In this document: positions 44,803 to 54,500 of the stretch, piece by piece
How positions within the stretch are numbered: the first letter of the stretch is position 1
How the letters are laid out: each line of letters opens with the position of its first letter
Source of the DNA: Prevotella sp. E9-3
Lineage (GTDB): Bacteria; Bacteroidota; Bacteroidia; Bacteroidales; Bacteroidaceae
Assembly: GCF_022024015.1 (NCBI RefSeq)
Contig: NZ_CP091786.1
Location: forward strand, 3,224,001-3,288,000
Length of the DNA stretch: 64,000 nt
Direction of reading: 5' to 3'
Notes under the pieces: model-generated
The model's database searches: none
What the model was told of the DNA's origin: nothing
What the model saw: the letters and a program-made list of their open reading frames with translations, nothing else
Position numbers and translations under genes: made by a program

Positions 44803-47802
44803 TCATTTCTTTCTGGCTTTCGACTTGCTGTAGAACTTTCCATTCTGTTCGCCGCACAATGGTTCCGAAATCTGATGGATGGCACAGAACGATGAGGTAA
44901 GAATAGCGTTCGACTGTGTATTCTTACAAGCGACAATGGCCTTTGAAGTAGGATTATCCTTACCCAGCCAATAGTCACGGGTCATGTAGTTCACCATCTT
45001 AGAGGAACTTCCATCGGTAACAGTCTGCGAACGATTGGCAGCATCGCGTACGGTCAGCTGACCGCCACCGCCTGTCAGATAGACTTCTTTGGCTACGCCC
45101 ATCTCGTCGTTGACGAGGGTCTTGTAACGACCGCCATCCACCTTATTGTCGGCATAGACCGAACTCATCACGAAATGGTAGCGGATGAAACTGCTGATGG
45201 CATCAATCATTCGACGTGCCTCATCCTTATCGGCTTTCTGAGCATCGCTGATTTCGACTTCTACTCCATTCCACTTATTATAGAGTGCCTTCACATCGTC
45301 CCAACTGGGCAATCCCATCTCGCTATAGGCTTTGTCCATAGCATCGTTATCGGGAGCAAAGAGGGTATAGTTATAGGTATTGAACATACGCACATTCTGA
45401 TCCAGACATGCATCGGCCCAACTATGACCGCCCAGACGATAGTTGCTCACAAAAATCTGGTAGCTTTCAAAGGGAGAGGGACCAATGACTGAGTCTTTTT
45501 CATTCTTCGGCTCGTTCACGCTGATACCAGCCCACTGCATCACGGTACGATCCTTAAAGCCGTTGCACAATGCCATGAACTGGGAGAACTGACTGTGAGT
45601 GCTCAATACTGAGTAAACACTTTCCACAGGAGGCTGGATAATGTGGTCTATACGATAGGCATGACCGTTTTTCTCAGGATACACCTGTGTGATTTTTGAA
45701 GCAGGGAACAGGTCGCCCTTGGCTATCTGCAAACCGGATTCCACTTTAGAGCCCACCTGATTGCCGTCAATACGGATAGCTCCACCATGCTTGGTCTTGA
45801 AATAACGGTTGCCATTATTGCCAATAGGAACAAAACGCTCTTTACCGTCGGTACCGGTCTGCTTGTCGGCAGGCAGCACCACAGTATGATAGTTCAGGAT
45901 ATCAATGAGTTGGGTACGCACATTACCAATTTCCTCGGGTATGCCCGGTGTGGTAATGGTACCTGTCTCCAGGTCAAAATAGTGGCGCTCACACTTCAAG
46001 TAGGGAAGGTCGTTCTTGTTGCTGTTATCAAAGAAGAAATGCAACACTTCCGGACGATCGGCAGCCGAAGCAGAAGTTCCTGCCTTGTGCTTGAGGGATG
46101 TGGGATCCAGGTAATAGCAGTCGCTGGAGAAGGCATTGTCATCGGGAATGAAGAAAGCATAGTTGGACGACATTGACAACAGATAGTACTTAAAGTCCAC
46201 CAACAGGCTCCACTTGTTGGGAGTTCCGCTGGCAGGAGTCTTATCCTGGACAGCCCAGTTCATTACGCGCATATCAGGATAAACGGATGCCGGAGCCAGC
46301 ACTGCCTGATACTCATCGGGAGGCAGCAACTGTGACAACACATAGACAGCACCATTATTGGCAATGGTGATGTCGTACTTGCCATCGGCTTTCTTCACCA
46401 GCAGTTCTTTCTTCAGTCCCATAAACTCGCCGGCATCGTTAGGCACCGTCTCAAACTTGCTGGGAACGGTCGAAGCGAAAGATGACTTCAGCAGGTTGTT
46501 CAAGAAAGCTGTCAGCACCTGTGGATTCTTCGAATGCAGTGAGTCCAGATTCTCTTCCAGATGCTCAGGTGTGTTCTCGGCACCTTTATAGTTGCCGTAG
46601 ATATCCATCAGATAGGCACCATCGCCCTTGTCGGTGGGCGAACGCTGAACGAAATAGTCGGCCACGGCCTGATCGGTAGGAGCAAAGAAGGCACCCATAT
46701 CCATAATTGGATAGTCGATACCAGTATTCTCCTGCGAAGGCTTCTGATAGTAAGTATTCCAACCTGGGTCGTAATTCAGTAAGGTACTGATCTGGCGACC
46801 GTTGATACGGTTCAAGGGGCCAATCAAACCTGTCTCAGTATCGGCCGAACGTGAACTCAGGTAGCGTTTGGCATAAATGGTCTTATCGGGCAATGCCGGA
46901 CTCTGCTTGCGGGCCCATGCATTGTAATAGTCTGTGGTGGTAGGCACCTCAACAGGCACAGCAAAATATTCCAGAATACGACTAATCAGTTTTGTATTAT
47001 CTTTCTTGCTCAACACCTGAGGCATATTGCCTGGAGGCAACACTACATCGGCCATCTGATGGATGTAGCCATTCTGGCAGGTTACATCGGGAACAATCAC
47101 CTGATTGTTAAAGAGGAAGGCCGTCTGTTTATCCTCGGGATAGGGTGTACCGGTGAGAATGGCAAAATCGCTCTCACTGCCGGCGGTGGTAATGCCGTTG
47201 TTCAGCATATAGTCGCGGGTGAGATGCACCACCATGGGTTTGGTAGCATCGGCCACCACATCTATTCCGGTATTATAATAAGGTGCCCAGTAAGGATTGT
47301 TCTTAGGCATGTCTTCTTTCCCGGCAAGGTGTATCAAGCTATCGGTCACGTTCACGTTGGTCTCGTGCTTCAGCGCGCCACCCAGTTGAGGTTCGGCTGT
47401 TCCGTTCGACACATTGGGCAACAGCTGCAACAGCAACGGATTGTCAAGCATCGAGGAATAGAGCAACAGCTTTTTCTGCCCCAACGTCAGGTCCTCATAC
47501 TTCTCCGCCCCCCATGCCTTGGAAGCAAAGAATCGCTCGAAAGCCTCATCATTGGCCGGGAACACCGTCTTCGATCCGGTACGGCTCAGCGTCTCAGCCT
47601 CACCCAGATCATCTATCAAACGCAGATAGTTTTTGAAAGTGCCTTGAAGCCCCACTTCTGCACGCGGATTCTGCAATTCCGCATAGATACTGGAACCAAG
47701 CCAAGAAGGCTTACTCTCAGCATCCACCTCTTCGTACTTCTCAACACAGGAGGTAAAAAGCCCTGTCACTGCGAGAGAGACACAGAAAAAGATTTTCTTC
47801 AT
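44803..47802 (-). CDS. Fasciclin (FAS1) domain lipoprotein A, operon's first gene
   Basis: Largest of the three FAS1 proteins, 999 residues. The signal peptide has lipobox LFTSC (Cys19). Four H1-type motifs suggest four FAS1 domains: TVFPANDEAFERFFASK (about 85), AFFAPTDQAVADYF (about 375), AFFIPDDNAFSSD (about 575) and TLFAPDNDAMDKAY (about 850). H2-like segments LNYHTVVLPADK and RYHFVMSSVYADN are visible, and GYIHQMADVVLPPGN fits the end of one domain. It is the first gene after the promoter at 47875. It is probably surface-exposed and adhesive or glycan-binding, which is inference. Confidence 0.87.
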   Translation of the reverse strand: MKKIFFCVSLAVTGLFTSCVEKYEEVDAESKPSWLGSSIYAELQNPRAEVGLQGTFKNYLRLIDDLGEAETLSRTGSKTVFPANDEAFERFFASKAWGAEKYEDLTLGQKKLLLYSSMLDNPLLLQLLPNVSNGTAEPQLGGALKHETNVNVTDSLIHLAGKEDMPKNNPYWAPYYNTGIDVVADATKPMVVHLTRDYMLNNGITTAGSESDFAILTGTPYPEDKQTAFLFNNQVIVPDVTCQNGYIHQMADVVLPPGNMPQVLSKKDNTKLISRILEYFAVPVEVPTTTDYYNAWARKQSPALPDKTIYAKRYLSSRSADTETGLIGPLNRINGRQISTLLNYDPGWNTYYQKPSQENTGIDYPIMDMGAFFAPTDQAVADYFVQRSPTDKGDGAYLMDIYGNYKGAENTPEHLEENLDSLHSKNPQVLTAFLNNLLKSSFASTVPSKFETVPNDAGEFMGLKKELLVKKADGKYDITIANNGAVYVLSQLLPPDEYQAVLAPASVYPDMRVMNWAVQDKTPASGTPNKWSLLVDFKYYLLSMSSNYAFFIPDDNAFSSDCYYLDPTSLKHKAGTSASAADRPEVLHFFFDNSNKNDLPYLKCERHYFDLETGTITTPGIPEEIGNVRTQLIDILNYHTVVLPADKQTGTDGKERFVPIGNNGNRYFKTKHGGAIRIDGNQVGSKVESGLQIAKGDLFPASKITQVYPEKNGHAYRIDHIIQPPVESVYSVLSTHSQFSQFMALCNGFKDRTVMQWAGISVNEPKNEKDSVIGPSPFESYQIFVSNYRLGGHSWADACLDQNVRMFNTYNYTLFAPDNDAMDKAYSEMGLPSWDDVKALYNKWNGVEVEISDAQKADKDEARRMIDAISSFIRYHFVMSSVYADNKVDGGRYKTLVNDEMGVAKEVYLTGGGGQLTVRDAANRSQTVTDGSSSKMVNYMTRDYWLGKDNPTSKAIVACKNTQSNAILTSSFCAIHQISEPLCGEQNGKFYSKSKARKK

Positions 47803-47874
47803 AAAGTGTTATGTATTAGCTAATAATGTTTTGGATAATTCGAAATATTTGTAGTTCGGTAGTTATTCAATTTG

Positions 47875-47882
47875 CAAAATAA
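47875..47882 (-). promoter_or_regulatory. Probable -7 element of the FAS1/SusCD operon
   Basis: The complement reads TTATTTTG, close to TAnnTTTG, 73 bp before the start of fasciclin gene A. It is the best candidate in the region. Confidence 0.5.
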
Positions 47883-48132
47883 GTAAAAATTAATGAAACA
47901 ACAAAAAAATCTGTCTGCAAATATTGACCTTTGACTACGTTTTTTGTAAAGGTGGTATATTCATTTTAACAAAAGCTACCATCGGTTTTTATGGAACACC
48001 TACAGTCAGAAAAAGTATAGATATACAACTTTAAAGTGAATAATTATTACGTCAAAACGCGCGAGAATCGCACGGAATTCACCAACTCCTACTTCGGACT
48101 TCTCTGTGCGAAATATGAGCAATTGTAGTGTG

Positions 48133-48153
48133 AGTTGCGAATTATTCGCAACT
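48133..48153. promoter_or_regulatory. Perfect 21-bp palindrome, possible operator
   Basis: The arms AGTTGCGAAT and ATTCGCAACT are exact reverse complements around a central T. The half-site GTTGC recurs in the array at 48247-48366. Confidence 0.6.
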
Positions 48154-48246
48154 AACTGAATATCAAGTATTTACAATTTTAAAGCTCAAAAAGGCATCTC
48201 TTTTTTCTTAAAAGTCCTCGAATATAAGCTGCAATAGAACGTTAGT

Positions 48247-48366
48247 TATACCATAACTGAATGCAAACTATACAGCAACTACCATTCAGTTATACTGCAA
48301 CTACCATTAAGTTGCGGTATAAAACTTAAAGGATTGCGGTATAAGATGCAGAAAATTGCGGTATAA
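48247..48366. repeat. 22-bp-phased symmetric array of TATACnGCAAC half-sites
   Basis: TATAC begins at 48247, 48269 and 48291, and its reverse complement GTATA begins at 48317, 48339 and 48361. Both runs have an exact 22-bp period and are mirror-symmetric about 48306. The full right-hand unit TTGCGGTATAA is identical in three copies (48312, 48334, 48356), and TATACnGCAACTACCATT is shared by the two inner left copies. The inner pair can form a 12-bp hairpin with a 7-base loop. Confidence 0.85.
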
Positions 48367-48546
48367 CGGCCGTTCAAGAACCCCAAAAGGTGAATTTTGG
48401 TTGTCTCTCCGTTCTAGTTTGCGATTTTTATTTGTCTTGATTTTCGAAAAACAAACTGAAAGAATATGCAAAAACAGACTAAAAAAAAGCCTCTCCAGAC
48501 ATCTAGAGTAACGAACCAGAAACTTCCTGCATCTCGGGTGACAAAC

Positions 48547-48576
48547 AAAAAAGAGGCATCCCGCAAAGGATGCCTC
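48547..48576 (-). terminator. Terminator after 48604 gene
   Basis: Stem GAGGCATCC / GGATGCCTC with a 6-base loop, followed on the minus strand by six T. Confidence 0.88.
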
Positions 48577-48603
48577 TCACAGTTTTTGAACAACTAAATG
48601 TGA

Positions 48604-51402
48604 TTACTTAACCACATATTTCTTACCATTGATAATGTACAGGCCCTTAGAAGGAACACCGTTCACTTTCTGTCCGCTGATGGTATAGATTGCGTTGTTG
48701 GCCTTTACAGCAACTGTAGCAGTCTCAATGCCATCACCTGCAGGCAACCAACCTTCTTGAGGAATATCCTCTTCGAAGTCGGCAGTCTGATACTTCTGAA
48801 CCTTCAGGTTGTCGAACCAGCAGCGACGATCCTTATTGTCGTAGGTAGAACCAATTACGATAGTAGCAATCTTGGTATCGTCCATCTCGCGCATTGGCAG
48901 CCAAGCACCGTCTGCAGAGCCATTAGTACCATTTACAACAGAGCCCTTGAACTGAGCATTCTTGTAGTCGAACTCAAGTGTGAACGAAGACTTGTTACCA
49001 TCAACGCAGATAGCATCATTAGAAACAGTTTTTGAACCAAGACCGCTCACCTTAGCCAAGATATCCAGGCCAGTATTTTCAGCATTGTTGAAGTCGTTGT
49101 AGTCTATAGTACCATCGTAACGGTTCATACTGAAACCGGCAACTCTCTCACCAGCGGCATTGAGCAACTGAACATATACAAAACGTTTAACCAAATTACC
49201 TACCCAAAGGTCAAACTGTACACTGAACATATCGTTTTCATTGGGCTGCTGATCTTCGGCGAGTACCACCTTTGCGTCGCCCTTACCGATACGCAGAACA
49301 TCAGTGAGCAGATCGTTATAACCAAGTGCATATACATTAGCTACATCATTATTGAAAGTCTGTGTAGCTTCATCAAAGGAAACAGCCTGATTGAAGTTAA
49401 TTGAGCCGCCTTCACCAGCCACAGCATAAGTAACACCGCCCTCACCATCATCAACAGAAGTGATAGGATTAGAGAAGTCGATAGAAATCAATGGCTTGTT
49501 GGTAACAGAGTTCAGGAAGGTCTGGGTAGCAGCATCAAGAGCATCCTTGGCATTGGCAACGGTAGTAGAGTCGGCCACACGTGTAGCATCGGTAGTGTTA
49601 GCACGTGTCTGATTCAGAGTAGCCAAAGCAGTCAGGATAGCGGTCTTATAAGCATCGCGGTCGCCAGTGGCGTTCATGGCCATATTGCGGGTCTTCTTGG
49701 CAGCATCAATAGCATCAGCCAAAGTGGTGAGAGGAGCATTCAGAGCCTTTGAGTAGTTAACAGCATTCTGATAGCCACGAACTACCTGATACTTATAGCC
49801 CAGTTCAGGATCGGCGCCCTGCCATTCAGCCCATTCATTCAGCTGTTCGGTAGTAGCCTTACCAGCATCGTTGCCGTCTTCGGTCATCCAACCCTTGTTA
49901 GACTGATTCCAGAAATAAACGCCCCATTTGTCGCGAGCGGTCTGCAGAGAATCACGACCCCAAGGATAGTTGCCGTCAACCTGCAGATCCTTTACCTGCT
50001 TGTGAGCATTTACAGCGGCATTCCACTGAGCTGCGTATGCCTTCCATGCCTGGATATGAGAAACTTCATCCAGCAGGTCCTTTGTGAACGAGCGAACCTC
50101 TACATTCTTAACATAGAAAGCACCGCCTTTCTTTTCACCGGGGCCGGGCCAGATAACACCAGCACGGAAATCACCAATATTTTTGATGTCACCTATCATG
50201 CAGAAACGCTGGTATTCCTCACCAGAGATAGGATCGAGGGTGATGGTATCTTCACCAATATACATCTTACATACTGTCTCCAGGTTGAAGGTTTGTCCGT
50301 CGCATGGCCAAGAAGCCTTTGCAGTGTTGGCATTACGGATTTCTACCTTAAAGAAGTATTTACCTGCAGGGAAGTCCTTGTTGAAAACATTGTAAGAAGC
50401 CTCATTGTTCATACCTGTCTGAATAGCCGACATCAAATAGTCGGCACCTTCGGTATGGCCCCAGTTGCCACCCCACAACTCAAGGTTGTCGATATAACCG
50501 GCTGACCATTGACGTCCACGACCTACAACGGGGAACTCAGCTACGCCATCCAAGCCTTTCAACACACTGTTGGCACTGGCAGTAGTCACTTCCATATAGG
50601 CATTGATCATCACATCAAGAGCGTTCACCATGTTTTCAGAGGTAGCAACATCTTCCATAGTACCGGCCTCAATCATTCCCTCAATACGGGTGATGAGATT
50701 CTGGAGATTAGTACGAGCAGCGGCAGCTTCAGCAACATTGAACTCAGGCATCTCCATCAACTGCTTGGCATACGAGATACGAGCTTCAGCCAAACGTATG
50801 TCATACACCTTAGTAGCCTTCTTCATTGTAAAATTAGTAATCTGTGTACCTGCCACCAGACGCTCGAAGTGCAGAGCCAAGAACATGCTTTCCTCGTAAG
50901 TGAATGCGAAAGCCACTGTCTTCCAGTTTGTATCAAAGCTGAATGCAGTAGCCACACCATACACAGGAGCTTCGTCGGTAGAAGTCACACGATCGGTAGC
51001 ACCATCGGTGTTCATAAAGATGTCCATGTAGTTGTTGGCATCGGCAGTAAGCGATGAAGCAGCAGCGCCTTCATTGTTGCGAACATCAAATGAAATGACA
51101 TAGAGGCTGCCACCTTCCAAACCATCATTCCATACACGGGTCAGGGCATCGCCAGCGGTAGCGCCAGAGCTACTCAACACATGTTCTCCATTAGGTCCTT
51201 CTTCTTCAACAATAGAAAATGTTGTTTCACCACCAATGGTCCAACCTACATTACCTTCTGAGAAGTCTCCATTGGTAATTAAATTGTCGCCTGTCAGTTT
51301 GTAACGTCCGTCGGCAGTATAAACATACTGGGCCTGGGCAAACAAACCAAGCGAGCATACCATTGCAATTGCTGCAAAAAGTAGTCTTTTCTTCATAATC
51401 AA
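48604..51402 (-). CDS. Secreted multidomain protein with T9SS-type tail, no obvious enzyme domain
   Basis: Exported protein of 932 residues (signal peptide about 1-24). Modules: an N-terminal beta-sandwich resembling a carbohydrate-binding module (NLITNGDFSEGNVGWTIGG, about 38-200); a helical stretch (200-275); a second beta module (GYIDNLELWGGNWGHTEGAD, about 300-440); Ala/Thr-rich helical FIVAR-like repeats (about 560-650, TTLADAIDAAKKTRNMAMNA); a lamin-G/concanavalin-like module (about 660-880, FSVQFDLWVGNLVKR); and a tail YTISGQKVNGVPSKGLYIING typical of T9SS. I see no catalytic motif. It is a single-gene unit with promoter (51472) and terminator (48547). A glycan-binding role is inference. 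Confidence 0.8.
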   Translation of the reverse strand: MIMKKRLLFAAIAMVCSLGLFAQAQYVYTADGRYKLTGDNLITNGDFSEGNVGWTIGGETTFSIVEEEGPNGEHVLSSSGATAGDALTRVWNDGLEGGSLYVISFDVRNNEGAAASSLTADANNYMDIFMNTDGATDRVTSTDEAPVYGVATAFSFDTNWKTVAFAFTYEESMFLALHFERLVAGTQITNFTMKKATKVYDIRLAEARISYAKQLMEMPEFNVAEAAAARTNLQNLITRIEGMIEAGTMEDVATSENMVNALDVMINAYMEVTTASANSVLKGLDGVAEFPVVGRGRQWSAGYIDNLELWGGNWGHTEGADYLMSAIQTGMNNEASYNVFNKDFPAGKYFFKVEIRNANTAKASWPCDGQTFNLETVCKMYIGEDTITLDPISGEEYQRFCMIGDIKNIGDFRAGVIWPGPGEKKGGAFYVKNVEVRSFTKDLLDEVSHIQAWKAYAAQWNAAVNAHKQVKDLQVDGNYPWGRDSLQTARDKWGVYFWNQSNKGWMTEDGNDAGKATTEQLNEWAEWQGADPELGYKYQVVRGYQNAVNYSKALNAPLTTLADAIDAAKKTRNMAMNATGDRDAYKTAILTALATLNQTRANTTDATRVADSTTVANAKDALDAATQTFLNSVTNKPLISIDFSNPITSVDDGEGGVTYAVAGEGGSINFNQAVSFDEATQTFNNDVANVYALGYNDLLTDVLRIGKGDAKVVLAEDQQPNENDMFSVQFDLWVGNLVKRFVYVQLLNAAGERVAGFSMNRYDGTIDYNDFNNAENTGLDILAKVSGLGSKTVSNDAICVDGNKSSFTLEFDYKNAQFKGSVVNGTNGSADGAWLPMREMDDTKIATIVIGSTYDNKDRRCWFDNLKVQKYQTADFEEDIPQEGWLPAGDGIETATVAVKANNAIYTISGQKVNGVPSKGLYIINGKKYVVK

Positions 51403-51471
51403 GATAATTAGTTATTAATAGTAATAATGTGTATTTGTATAAAAAATAGTCTGTAGTTATATAGTTCGCTG

Positions 51472-51479
51472 CAAAGATA
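51472..51479 (-). promoter_or_regulatory. -7 promoter element for 48604 gene (TATCTTTG)
   Basis: The complement matches TAnnTTTG, 70 bp before the start codon. Confidence 0.75.
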
Positions 51480-51503
51480 TAGGTTTTATTAATATGAAAC
51501 AAA

Positions 51504-51543
51504 AAATTCAGGGATAATTTTTTGGCAATTATCCCTGAATTTT
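51504..51543 (-). terminator. Terminator after PL11 gene
   Basis: Long stem AATTCAGGGATAATT / AATTATCCCTGAATT flanked by an A-run and T-run. It lies between the PL11 stop and the next promoter. Confidence 0.85.
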
Positions 51544-51565
51544 GACAACAAACTGTATATAATTG

Positions 51566-54500
51566 CTATTTTACGACCAATTTTTGAGTCTCCATACGAT
51601 GTCCGTCATGCACTTTGATGATATAGGTGCCTGCCGTTTTGGCCAACTGGCGAGCTTGAAGGGCTGCCTCTGCTTTCGTGGTAGTGATAGTGCCCAGCAA
51701 AGTGCCTCCAAGAGTATAGACCTGACAATCTACCGGCGACTTGCTGGCAATACTGCCCACTCCAGCCTCGGGATTGTCGGTGATGCGGAGCACACCTGTG
51801 GTATTGTTCAAGCCACTGGTATCCCAATACAGTCCGTCGGGCAATGCCGGCAAATCGAACGTTGGGGCGTACTTGAAGGTAGAGTTCACAGTCCACAGCG
51901 TAAATTCATCATTCAACTGAGGTGTATAGCCGTTCATCAGCTTCACCTTGACGGTTCCATTCACATAGAGCATGGCGGCCTGAAGGGTTGAATTGGCATT
52001 CTTTGACAGGAGGAATGTGGCTGTAGAACCAGCACGCAGATTCAAGAGGGCCTGTGTCTTGATGGTACCTGGCACCTCGTCGCCAAACTCTGAAGCACTT
52101 GGCACCAACTGACCACCCGACATTACGTTCAGGGTGTTCAGGAGTCCTTGTCCGCTCGCACATCCGCCATTCTGTACCGTTAAGGCATTCGAACCAATCA
52201 AAAGAGTATTCAGCGCAGCATCGTTGAAGGCTACTGTGCCCTGCTCTACGGTCAGGGCGCCGTTGATATTGCCTGGAACCATGATTGACAGGATGCCGGT
52301 ACCGCGTTTGACAACAGGCGAAGTGCTCTTGGCAATGGTACCGCCATAAGGATCCTGACGCGAGTAGGTAACACCAATCTCGGTATTCAGCATAAGATCC
52401 TGATTGTTTGTTCCAAGTATCCATTTACCGGAACCAACCAAGGTTCCATCGCCGAAGACACTACCCAGTTCGATGTCTTTTCCTTCATTGCTCACACGCA
52501 CATCCTTGTGGGTGTAGAGTCTGGCATTGGGCAGGCCTTTGCTATTGCGGAAAGCCCAGATAGGATCGTACGATTTCTTGTTCTGACGGTTCTGCTTATA
52601 GGTGTGGATGGTGCCTTCGAACTCACTCCAGTCGCCATCGAAATAGCAACGTATGCCTCCAGTATATACATTGAAGGTTCCCGAACCGGTGAGCTTGCCT
52701 GTATAGGTGCCTCCAAAAGCGGCATAGAAAGTACCCTCACGGCCTTCGTTCACCACGAAATCGGAATTGTTGGTCAGATAGGGAGTAGCCTCGCGATTGG
52801 CGCCTTCCAGCACACCACCCTGGAATTCAACCACCGAGGGAGTCTGGTCTATAACGCTGCTATTATGGTTGGACCTTACCGTTCCGGCCTTTGCAATCAA
52901 TCGGGCGAAGGTGTTGCCGGTCATCATTTCCATAGAACCGGAACCGGCTTTAGTAACGATAGCTCCCGTGCCCTTGATTCCCTTATTGAAGATGACACTC
53001 TTGCCAGAAGGCACATTGACGGTCACACTACCATTGACATTCAACTGCTGGTCGGTGATGATCACGCCATTGGTTTGGAGGGTGGCACCGTCGTTCAACT
53101 GAATAGCACTGGCACTGTTGCCCAACGAACCGAATCTTTGTCCAGTATTATTGGCCAGCATGCTGACAATTACAGTTCCGCCATTAATCGTAGTATTGCC
53201 TGTGTTGTTCCAGTTGTTGAAGGTGACGCGACCCTTACCATTCTTCACAATGGGAGCTCCGCCTACAATGCTATCGCCATTAATAGTATAGTTCTTGGTC
53301 TCATTGTTGAAAGTAACGGAACGTGGGGTCACTCTACCCTTAATAGTCACGCTGGTATTGGCAGCCTCATCGTTGAAAATAACGTCATCGCCATTGGCAG
53401 AATAGGCACTCTCGCCCTGACGAAGGAACACTTCGCTCACGGCCTGTTCCCATACATTATTTCCTTGGGTGCCATTCCAGGTCACGATATCCGATTCGCG
53501 CATCACCTCAATCTTCAACTTCAGATGGCCTTCCTCTATGCTCAAAGCAGATGTAACATTGTCGCCAAGCCCCTCAAGATTGAGAGCAGACACGTCACCT
53601 TCTACACTTCCTACTGTTCCTAAGTCATAGATACCATCTGCCAAGGTGCCTGCCGTCTTGAACTCGATCACAGGAGCCTTATAGCGCGGACCATACGACC
53701 AGTCGGTAGTCTTCACCACCAGTTTAGTGATGGCCAATTGGTCGATTCCTTCTGTTGAACCAGGGGTAGCACTCTCAGTAATATCCATCACCAAGCGGGC
53801 ACCGAAATTCAGGTCAAGAGTGGAGACGGTCAAACTGCCGGTATGCTCTTTGCCGCCAACGAAGATGGTAGCATTGTATTCTGCCTTCAAACCGCCAAGG
53901 AATTTTCCGCCATTGGAAATCAGCGTAGTGTGACGGTTGAGCCATACGGGCGATGACTCCATGGTGCCATCAAACTGCAGGGTTCCGTTCCACACATCGG
54001 TATTGCCGGTATGTTTTTCAACGACATTGGGCAGCACCATGGTGCCTTCGCCCTGCTTTACCAAACGGGTTGCTCCACCGAAAGCGCCACCGGTAAAGGT
54101 GGTTGTGAAGCTTTCAACAGTCTGTTTTGGAAGTTTGGGGGTAGAGGATGTGGCCTGACGTGAGCCAGAACCTTTCACCCATGCAGGGGCATTGACAGTG
54201 AGCACCCAGGGAGCGGCCCCATCCTGCACAGTGATAGTATGGTCTTCATAACCGGAAACCAGCAGATGGTCATCAGTTGTAGTGATGGTACCGCCATTGG
54301 AAACCTCGGTACGTCCTTCAAGCACTACAGCAGGCGGTTCTTTGGTGATGCCCTCCAGTTCGCCAAGGAAGAAACTGGGATGAGGAGGCTGATTATAGCC
54401 AACCGACTGCCAGGTCATGGCATTACGATACTCATGGTCGGCCCAGAGGGTGGTAATAGCCCATGGACTCTCGTAACTGGTGGTATAGATACGAAGGCGA

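Larger units (their letters stand above)
47883..48546. other. Long non-coding control region upstream of FAS1/SusCD operon
   Basis: About 660 bp without any credible gene. It holds a 21-bp palindrome (48133), a symmetric 22-bp-phased half-site array (48247-48366), and an inverted pair TCGCAC/GTGCGA (48068-48073 and 48116-48121). The remaining sequence is AT-rich with no other clear signal. Confidence 0.6.

Noticed and set aside
48247..48366. 22-bp array considered as a CRISPR
   Set aside because: Repeat units of 11 bp with 11-bp spacers are far too short, half of the units are inverted, and no cas genes are in the window.
52508..53623. Long plus-strand open frame (371 codons) inside the PL11 gene
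   Set aside because: It is antisense to the beta-solenoid repeats, its translation has no recognisable domain, and the minus strand clearly encodes PL11 and its T9SS tail. It is a shadow frame caused by codon bias.
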